DNA from: Marinobacter segnicrescens
GTDB taxonomy: Bacteria; Pseudomonadota; Gammaproteobacteria; Pseudomonadales; Oleiphilaceae
NCBI RefSeq assembly: GCF_900111555.1
Contig: NZ_FOHZ01000002.1
Location: 62,001-126,000 of the forward strand
Direction: 5' to 3'
DNA length: 64,000 nt
Shown here: in pieces, positions 57,788 through 64,000 of the stretch
Layout: the number at the start of each line of letters is the position of its first letter
Numbering within the stretch: the stretch's first letter is position 1
The notes under the pieces: generated by a model
What the model saw: the letters and a program-made list of their open reading frames with translations, nothing else
Databases searched by the model: none
What the model was told of the DNA's origin: nothing
Made by a program: the position numbers and the translations under genes

Positions 57788-59896
57788 TCAGCCCTCATCG
57801 CTGTCAGCAGGGATCGCGACATTGTTGTCGGAGAGGATCAGGGAGCGGCTCGTTTCATCCGTCCCTTCGTGGACATCGTGGTAAAAGCGATAGTGGTTCT
57901 TGCCCTGCTGCTTGGCCTGATACATGGCCATGTCCGCCTGGCGCAGCAGAATATCCGCATCCACATCCGGGTCCTGGGGATAGAGGGCTACGCCCATACT
58001 CGCGGAAACATGAACCCATTCCCCGCCAACTCGAACGCCAGTAGACAGTGCTGCCAGTAGCCGGTCCAGAATCGGCCGGGCATCCTCCGGCCCCTGGACC
58101 AGGCCCGGCAGCAGTGCAACGAATTCGTCTCCGCCAAGGCGGGCCACTGTATCGCACTCCCGCAGGACCCCTCTCATGCGCTCCGCCAGCGCTACAAGAA
58201 GCTCATCTCCAGCGGCGTGGCCCAGGGTGTCATTGACCAGCTTGAAGCCATCCAGGTCCAGGAAAACCACCGCCAGAACCTCTTTTCGACGCCGTGCAAG
58301 GGTAATAGCCTGTCTGAGCCGGTCCGTCAGCAGGATTCGGTTTGGCAGTCCGGTGAGCCCATCGTAATGGGCGATCTGCCGCAGCTTTTCCTCATTCTTT
58401 TTGAGGTGGGAGATATCAGCCAGCAGGGTAACGAAGTGGGTCATCTCACCGGACTCACTGCGGACATCGGCAATGGTCATCAGTGCCGGAAACCTGGATC
58501 CGTCCCGTCGGGGAACCCACCATTCGCCACTCCAGACGCCCTCGGACTGCAGGGTCCCCGAAATATCGACCCAGAAGCCCTCACTCTCAAGGCCGGAAGT
58601 GAGCGAGGTGTAACTGCGGTCAACCACCTCGTTACGGGAGTATCCGGTGAGTTTGGTAAAGGCCGCATTCACGTCCAGCACAATACCGTCAGCACTGGTC
58701 AGCACAATGCCTTCCCGCGCGTACCGGAAGACCCCGGCCGCCATGGAAAGCTTCTCTTCTGCTTCCTTGCGGGGGGTTATGTCCTGGTGGGTGCCATACA
58801 TCATCAATGGCTCCCCCTCATCTGTCCAGGAAGCCACCCGTCCCCGGTCAAGAACCCAGACCCAGTGGCCCGACTTGTGCTTCATACGGGCCTCACACTC
58901 ATAGTACGGCAGTTCACCACGGAAATGTTTTTCAAGCAGGTCCGTGCTGTGTTGCAGGTCATCGGGATGGGTAAACTTCATCCAGGTCTCAATGGAGACC
59001 GGCTCCAGTTCACTGAGGGAGTAGCCGATGATTTCGGCCCAGCGTTCATTAAAAACTGTTTCCCCGCTGTGGACGTTCCATTCCCAGGTGGCGGCCCGGG
59101 TTCCGGTGATGGCGTTTTCAAGCCGTAGCCGCTCAATCTTGCGCCTTTCCTTCGCCTCCCGGATCGCGTCCAGCATGGTGTTGATGGTATCGCTGAGAAC
59201 TGCAATCTCCCGATACCGGATTTTCGGCATCCGCTGGCGGGGAATTCCGTCGCTTTCGCGGTTACGGATGGCCGTGTCGATATAATTTATGGAACGCAAT
59301 AGGTAACGGCGAAGCACCACGATCAGTGCCCCTGACAGCGCCAGCCCCAGAACCAGGATGGTCAATAATTCTTCCAACAGCACCTGGTCAAGCTTCTGCA
59401 CCAGCCGCTCATCGGACGCATAGACCGAGACTTGCCCCAGCACCTCCCCGTCTGCCGCCAGGATGGGACGGCGGTCCGAGTAAAAGGCCTGCTGCAGCCG
59501 CTCATTCAACCCGGGATCCTCCTCTCTATACGGGAGGTAGCTGCCCTGCCCGTCACTGACGCGGCCGGAGACATAGCTGGTACCGGTAATCTCAGCCATT
59601 TCGTAGTCTTCTACCACCACTGCAAAGTGCTGCGTCAGTGCCGTTTCCGTAGCTACCAACTGTTCGTATTCATTGACAGCGTAAGCCTCGATGAAGGGGG
59701 CAATGTTGCGGCTCAGTCGCTCCAGGCTCTCGTTGACGTCACTGTGCATGGCGTTAACAATCTCGGTGCGCTGGGTGGAGTAAACGTAAAGCGCGTGGAA
59801 CGCAAACACCACCAGGATCACAGCGATCATCGACAGTGTGATGCGCACCAGCAAAGAAGGTGCCGCGGGGCTACGGGAATCGGGGCGATCGGTCAA
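57788..59896 (-). CDS. Membrane PAS-PAS-GGDEF diguanylate cyclase
   Basis: 702 residues: TM1 (about 18-38), a periplasmic sensor domain (40-175), TM2 (176-196), a HAMP-like linker, two PAS domains (about 258-378 and 385-500) and a GGDEF domain (505-670). GGDEF (588-592) is intact, with an RxxD inhibitory site (R579-D582) five residues ahead. It should make c-di-GMP in response to an external signal. Its start overlaps the stop of the upstream periplasmic binding protein by 4 bases, so that protein probably delivers the signal. Confidence 0.88.
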   Translation of the reverse strand: MTDRPDSRSPAAPSLLVRITLSMIAVILVVFAFHALYVYSTQRTEIVNAMHSDVNESLERLSRNIAPFIEAYAVNEYEQLVATETALTQHFAVVVEDYEMAEITGTSYVSGRVSDGQGSYLPYREEDPGLNERLQQAFYSDRRPILAADGEVLGQVSVYASDERLVQKLDQVLLEELLTILVLGLALSGALIVVLRRYLLRSINYIDTAIRNRESDGIPRQRMPKIRYREIAVLSDTINTMLDAIREAKERRKIERLRLENAITGTRAATWEWNVHSGETVFNERWAEIIGYSLSELEPVSIETWMKFTHPDDLQHSTDLLEKHFRGELPYYECEARMKHKSGHWVWVLDRGRVASWTDEGEPLMMYGTHQDITPRKEAEEKLSMAAGVFRYAREGIVLTSADGIVLDVNAAFTKLTGYSRNEVVDRSYTSLTSGLESEGFWVDISGTLQSEGVWSGEWWVPRRDGSRFPALMTIADVRSESGEMTHFVTLLADISHLKKNEEKLRQIAHYDGLTGLPNRILLTDRLRQAITLARRRKEVLAVVFLDLDGFKLVNDTLGHAAGDELLVALAERMRGVLRECDTVARLGGDEFVALLPGLVQGPEDARPILDRLLAALSTGVRVGGEWVHVSASMGVALYPQDPDVDADILLRQADMAMYQAKQQGKNHYRFYHDVHEGTDETSRSLILSDNNVAIPADSDEG

Positions 59897-60876
59897 CGGG
59901 CAGCCTCCAGTCCGAGCACATTGCGCTCGATCAACGGCAGCAGGCGGTCGAGGTTTTGGCGGGAAACCGGCAGCACGGCCAGGCGTTGTATCTTGTCGAC
60001 CTCAGCCCCCTGCAAATGAAGATCCATGGTTTCCACCGCCTTTTCCCCCATCAGGAACGGCTGCTGCATACCGGCCCCTACCAGCTGTCCCGACGCAATC
60101 ATCCCGATGAATTCCGGTTCCGCATCAAAGCACACCAGCAGGATCTCGCCAGTCATGCCGGCATCGGCGATCGCGTCCAGCGCACCACGGTAACGGTTGG
60201 ACCCCTGCAGCCAAATAGCCCGCAGCTCCGGGTGCCGATCGATCAGGGTACGGGTGTGGTCGTAGGTTTCACGGTAGGAAAAATCGGACTGCTGGAGGAT
60301 CCCAGCGGTCCGGACGCCCCTTTCAGTCAGTGCCTGCAGGAAGCCCTCAGTACGGGCCTTGCCGTTGGCCCGTTTCTGGGGAATGGCAACAATACCCACA
60401 GAGCCACTTTCCCAGTCCGCTTCCACCATGGCATCAACGAGCAGGTGGCCCACGTCGTAGGCGCCCTGATGATTGTCTGATTCGATGTAACTGACGTAGC
60501 TGTCAGCACCGGCACCGATGTCAGAGATTACGACTGGTACACCAGCGTCGCCTGCCAACTTCAACACAGTCACCGCCGCCGACGAATTGGTGGGAGACAG
60601 TATGATTCCGTGCACTCCGGCACGGATAGCCTCCACGGTGAGCCTCAGCTCTTCCCTTGCCTGGTTCCCGGCACTGTATACCGTCACGCCGTAGCCCAAC
60701 TGACGGGCCTGGTGCCTTATCCCTTCCGCCATAATGCCCCAGAAGGGTATGTCGACGTCCGATACCAGGTAGGCCAGCCGTTTTTCGTTGGTGTGAGCGT
60801 CGGACGCCATGGCAACCTGGCAGGCAAGCGACCATGACAGGATTACCATTCGCAAAAGCTTTGTACTGCCTGTCAT
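59893..60876 (-). CDS. Periplasmic sugar-binding-like protein (orphan, coupled to a diguanylate cyclase)
   Basis: A 327-residue class I periplasmic binding protein (Peripla_BP_4/RbsB-like): a signal peptide (about 1-24), FWGIMAEGIRHQARQLGYGV and GIILSPTNSSAA in lobe 1, VVISDIG at the hinge, and IPQKRANGKARTEGFLQAL and VCFDAEPEFIGMIASGQLVG in lobe 2. No ABC permease or ATPase is nearby. It precedes the PAS-GGDEF gene with a 4-base overlap, which points to a LuxP/TorT-like sensory role instead of transport. The ligand is unknown. Confidence 0.87.
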   Translation of the reverse strand: MTGSTKLLRMVILSWSLACQVAMASDAHTNEKRLAYLVSDVDIPFWGIMAEGIRHQARQLGYGVTVYSAGNQAREELRLTVEAIRAGVHGIILSPTNSSAAVTVLKLAGDAGVPVVISDIGAGADSYVSYIESDNHQGAYDVGHLLVDAMVEADWESGSVGIVAIPQKRANGKARTEGFLQALTERGVRTAGILQQSDFSYRETYDHTRTLIDRHPELRAIWLQGSNRYRGALDAIADAGMTGEILLVCFDAEPEFIGMIASGQLVGAGMQQPFLMGEKAVETMDLHLQGAEVDKIQRLAVLPVSRQNLDRLLPLIERNVLGLEAAR

Positions 60877-60999
60877 ACGGCCATCTCGTTGCTATACAGA
60901 CAACAATACGTATACATTTGTTACATGATGCTACAAAGGCTGCCCGGCGCTCAATGAGAAAACGTCGGGATCCGATGTAGAGCCCGGTATCAGGCCCCG

Positions 61000-62385
61000 C
61001 TACTCCTCTGGCAAAGAACGAAACGCCCGGCGAATCACGTCCCTATAGTTACGAATCCGCTGTACGTAGTGCACTGGCTCATAGCCACGGGCGTAGCCAT
61101 AACGGGTGCTCGGGTAATAGCGTTTGTCCGCCTTGAGCGGCAGCACTTGCTCCATGTCCTGCCAGGAGTCCGGGTTCTTGCCCAGATCCCTTGCCAGCTG
61201 CCGCGCATCCAGCAGGTGGCCACGGCCGATGTTATAGCTGGCCAGGGCCAGGAACGTCCGGTCCGGTTCGGGAATGGTTTCCGGCAGGCGGCGGTGACGA
61301 TCGGCCAGGTAACGGGCACCACCGTCGATGGCCTGGGCCGGGTCGAGCCGGTTTGATACACCAAGGGACTCCGCCGTGCGTCCCGTCAGCATCATGATGC
61401 CGCGAACACCGGTCGGTGACCGCGCCTGGGGATCCCAGTGGGACTCCTGGTAGGCCAGGGCCGCCAGCAGATCCGCCGGCATGCCAGTGGTGATCTCGGC
61501 TTCCCGGAACAAGTCGATATAACTCGGCAGCCGGTTCTCAATGCGACGATTCAGCGCCCTGAGATCAACAAAGTCGAACTCACCGATGTAGGCGTAGTAC
61601 CGGTTTTCCATCAGACCCATGGCTTCGTCGCCTTCACGGCTGTTCATCCATTCCCGGGCATCAGAGGCCAGCTCACCGGCCTCGGCAGGCAAGTACCAGC
61701 CCAGATTACGACCCTGCGTGAGGTTCATGGCCACTTCCAGGTGCGGAAAGTGGCGACGCATGACCTGGACGATGTTGGAGTCAGCCACCGTGCAGGAGAG
61801 GTCCTTTTCGGCTACTTCGGACAGCAGGATTTCCGTGGTTCGCTCACGGTCTTCGCGGAATTCGATACCCGGATGCTGTGCTGCCAGCTTCTCAAGCGTG
61901 GCAACATAGCTGGCATCGGCAGTCACGGTGATCTCCCAACCCGGAATATCGGCCGGCTTGCGCGGCAAGGGCCGGTCATCGCGATGACAGACCAGTTGTT
62001 CGGTGATTTCCGTATGGGCAGGGCCGCGAGTGTACCGCCCGTTTCGCTCAGGCAGATGCGTCAGGCCGGCAGCGGCCAGGTGGGTTGTGCCTGCCTCCAA
62101 GGCATCCAGCACAGCACTGGTGGACTCAAGCATCGTCCACTCGACCTGCCAGCCGCGAGCTTGGGCGTACTCACTGACAAGCGTGAACTCAGGACCGACG
62201 GGGTTTTCATGTCGGTCCAGGTAGTAAGTGGTAGAGCCGTTACGTGTGGCGACATTCAATACGCCAGTATCAAACGGTGAGGCCAACGCCTCCGATTTGT
62301 GCGTTACTTCCGTAGCGGATTCGCTGCAGCCAGCAACGGCGAAAGAGAGTGCCAGAATAGCGGAAACAAATAGCCGGAAAACCAT
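61000..62385 (-). CDS. mltF: Membrane-bound lytic transglycosylase F
   Basis: A 461-residue lipoprotein: lipobox AVAGC (Cys20), a solute-binding-protein-like domain (about 40-265) and a C-terminal SLT lysozyme-like domain (about 285-455) with catalytic E314 in YQESHW and GVRGIMMLT. It cleaves the murein glycan strand to 1,6-anhydro ends; the N-terminal domain in Pseudomonas MltF senses muropeptides. Domain order and length fit MltF. In E. coli mltF follows purL, which is absent here. Confidence 0.93.
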   Translation of the reverse strand: MVFRLFVSAILALSFAVAGCSESATEVTHKSEALASPFDTGVLNVATRNGSTTYYLDRHENPVGPEFTLVSEYAQARGWQVEWTMLESTSAVLDALEAGTTHLAAAGLTHLPERNGRYTRGPAHTEITEQLVCHRDDRPLPRKPADIPGWEITVTADASYVATLEKLAAQHPGIEFREDRERTTEILLSEVAEKDLSCTVADSNIVQVMRRHFPHLEVAMNLTQGRNLGWYLPAEAGELASDAREWMNSREGDEAMGLMENRYYAYIGEFDFVDLRALNRRIENRLPSYIDLFREAEITTGMPADLLAALAYQESHWDPQARSPTGVRGIMMLTGRTAESLGVSNRLDPAQAIDGGARYLADRHRRLPETIPEPDRTFLALASYNIGRGHLLDARQLARDLGKNPDSWQDMEQVLPLKADKRYYPSTRYGYARGYEPVHYVQRIRNYRDVIRRAFRSLPEE

Positions 62386-62595
62386 GAACTACCCTTTGAG
62401 CGGCTTTCTAGAATGATAACACCGCTGAATTTACTTCCTTTGCGGCAAATCAGATTCATCACCATCCCCGACGTTCTGTATCAGTGGTGCCTGTTGACAC
62501 CCGACCATTGTGGACAGCCTGCTTTACCAGGCCAGGCGCAGTGGCAAGAATCAGGTCGCGGCGGGCGCGCACGTGGACATCGGCTGATACCCCGG

Positions 62596-62934
62596 TCAAC
62601 CTTCGGCCGAGAAGAGCATTTCATAGGGCCGCTCAATGGCCTGGCGCACGGCCGCCAGGGAAAAAGCCCGGACAAACCTGTCAAATGGCTGTCCCTCGAA
62701 CCACAACTGCACCACCGGCAATGAAAATACCCGCTGAGCAGCACATAGCGGGCCTGCCGCCTCACAGTCAATCCAGACCATGGCAAGGTGTGGAAAGTCA
62801 GCCCTGGCCATCTCCATCAATCGTGGTTTGATGGCCTGGCATACGCCACAGTGGCTGCCGCCAAACAGCACCATAACGGCGGATTGCGCCGCAATCAGCT
62901 CATTCAGTTCAGATTCCGTAACGATTTGACGCAC
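62596..62934 (-). CDS. Thioredoxin-like protein with CGVC motif
   Basis: A 112-residue cytosolic thioredoxin-fold protein. The redox site is CGVC (C29, C32) in place of CGPC, with a cis-proline in FSLPVVQLWFEG. It resembles YbbN-less short thioredoxin-like proteins and not TrxA. Substrate unknown. The 210 bases between it and mltF carry no clear gene. Confidence 0.8.
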   Translation of the reverse strand: MRQIVTESELNELIAAQSAVMVLFGGSHCGVCQAIKPRLMEMARADFPHLAMVWIDCEAAGPLCAAQRVFSLPVVQLWFEGQPFDRFVRAFSLAAVRQAIERPYEMLFSAEG

Positions 62935-63046
62935 CCGGGCCTCCCGGCGGTGAAAGCTCCTCTTGAGCGTGACTTTATCACAGAGAAATAATCCTTCCGG
63001 CTCCTATAGTAATTGTGGAAGTTCGATAAACCCGAGAAGCAAGGGA

Positions 63047-63214
63047 ATGCTGCGCGGACTCCTGAAGCAGGGTGGCACAGCCAACGTCTGTGCGCTGTAT
63101 CTGCCCAACAGCGAGTACACGAAGGATGACCTGATCGACGGCGTTGGCGTAGCCACGCCACCGCAAATGGCGGATCAGATGCTGAACCCGAAGATGCGTA
63201 CCTTCAGCTTCTGA
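63047..63214 (+). pseudogene. C-terminal remnant of a DsrE-family protein
   Basis: 55 residues (MLRGLLKQGGTANVCALYL..) match the C-terminal half of DsrE/DsrF-like proteins: the GG-x-V-C active-site turn and DDLIDGVGVATP helix, ending in MRTFSF. The upstream half of the fold (normally about 60-80 residues) is missing in all frames, and AAGGGA is too close to the ATG to be a good ribosome site. I read it as a decayed gene; a genuine mini-protein cannot be excluded. Confidence 0.45.
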
Positions 63215-63385
63215 GCCCGTGCCGCTATGGGACACTAAGGGTTGCTGACCGACTTTGCGGAAGCCCCCAGGTCGGTCAGCGCTCACATATCTGCCTGCCC
63301 ACTGAACTTTCGGATCTCACCTACACTTCCCCATACTTTGTATGGTTATAATGCGCGCCCTCATTATTCGACCTGCGGACCCAAT

Positions 63386-63778
63386 ATGAACGCGACAGAC
63401 TCAGTGTTTCAGAGCTATGGCCGGTGTTGCCGTAACGAACAGTTTTTCAAGGATTTTTACAGTTTTTTCATGGACAGCTCTGACGAGATTCGCCAGCGCT
63501 TCGTGAACACCGACATGGCCGCCCAGCGCCACCTGCTTCGTAACGGCATCATGCAGCTTATCCTGGTGGCCCGTGGTATGTCGGACCGAAAACTGCGCGC
63601 CCTGGGAGAAAGCCATAACCGTCATAACTTCAACATCAATCCTGCGTGGTACACGCTATGGCTGAATGCCCTGATGAAGGCAGTCAACAAGCACGATCCT
63701 GAATACGACCGTGACCTGGATGCCCAATGGCGGGAAGTGCTTCATCCTGGCATAGAGCTGATCCGGGGGGCTTACTGA
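63386..63778 (+). CDS. Single-domain globin
   Basis: A 130-residue bacterial globin. The proximal haem histidine is probably H77 in LGESHNRH, followed by the typical FNINPAWYTLWLNAL G-helix region; the N-terminal half shows QFFKDFYSFFM and RHLLRNGIMQL. It belongs with the small uncharacterised globins of marine gammaproteobacteria, perhaps an oxygen or NO sensor or scavenger. A TATAAT at 63347-63352 lies 34 bases before ATG 63386. The remaining 222 bases to the right edge show no feature. Confidence 0.83.
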   Translation: MNATDSVFQSYGRCCRNEQFFKDFYSFFMDSSDEIRQRFVNTDMAAQRHLLRNGIMQLILVARGMSDRKLRALGESHNRHNFNINPAWYTLWLNALMKAVNKHDPEYDRDLDAQWREVLHPGIELIRGAY

Positions 63779-64000
63779 GCCTTGCATCCGCGATTGCCGG
63801 TGAGAGTTTGCCGGAAACCGGATGCCCAGTGTGTCTGGCTGAAGCCTGGCAGGCCAGACTCCCCCTCGAAGGAAGATCGCAAATCAATGTAATGCCAACA
63901 AAAACTTCCGGGTTGACTGGCATTTGGCGATCAGCCGTCAATAATGAAGGCAGGCATCGGATTCAGTCTGACCCGGGTTCGCACTCTGATGCCGGCCCGA

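Noticed and set aside
62413-62831. Small + frames between mltF and the thioredoxin-like gene.
   Set aside because: No ribosome site or recognisable motif; they partly overlap the thioredoxin gene in antisense.
63684-63941. 85-codon minus frame at the right end.
   Set aside because: It overlaps the globin 3' end and shows no protein-like pattern.

Overview
The window looks like a chromosomal segment of a marine gammaproteobacterium, most likely Marinobacter or a close relative. I infer this from overall high GC, Pseudomonas-like gene orders (zapA-6S RNA-5-FCL, accBC-prmA-dusB-fis, ppx/trxA/rho), an AlgQ/Rsd homologue and many c-di-GMP proteins. It is mostly core genome. I see no prophage, IS element, CRISPR array or rRNA operon, and only one tRNA (Arg-CCG).

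Layout. 1-2.1 kb: end of an FtsX-type permease, a TIGR02449 protein, zapA, 6S RNA and 5-formyl-THF cyclo-ligase, then a small membrane peptide. 2.3-5.4 kb: ilvA, rpiA, ppa. 5.4-10.5 kb: a DUF2333 protein, a LapD-like c-di-GMP receptor and a two-receiver diguanylate cyclase. 10.8-19.8 kb: aroQ, accB, accC, prmA, a DUF3426 protein, dusB-fis and purH-purD. 19.9-26.5 kb: a CPA2 antiporter with an overlapping Hen1-like methyltransferase, a ferredoxin-fused flavin reductase next to ubiD, and rho. 26.8-30.5 kb: molybdenum-cofactor genes moaB, moeA, moaD, moaE and mobA, lying between rho and trxA. 30.8-36.7 kb: ppx, the ABC-F protein YheS, two small genes, an FKBP lipoprotein and rsd. 36.8-46 kb: dsbB, a FliL-like protein, gshA, tex, a GGDEF-EAL protein and rep. 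46-52 kb: cytochrome c5, pldA, phosphomannomutase, bfr, bfd, yaeQ, a DUF2244 protein and tRNA-Arg. 52-64 kb is more accessory: Yip1 protein, a GlxA-type regulator with a divergent cysteine hydrolase, an MFS carrier, PilZ, nitroreductase, a periplasmic binding protein overlapping a PAS-GGDEF cyclase, mltF, a thioredoxin-like protein, a DsrE-family remnant and a globin.

Functional themes. Fatty-acid initiation (accBC), purine synthesis (purH, purD) and growth-rate regulators (fis, 6S RNA, rho) sit with housekeeping metabolism. Iron storage (bfr) and iron release (bfd, with a Fur-box-like site) form a pair. Five proteins of c-di-GMP signalling are scattered through the window. The most interesting items are two inverted copies of a structured intergenic repeat between rho and ubiD, whose stem arms differ in sequence but stay self-complementary; a binding-protein/diguanylate-cyclase gene pair with a 4-base overlap; and an orphan Hen1-type RNA methyltransferase domain.
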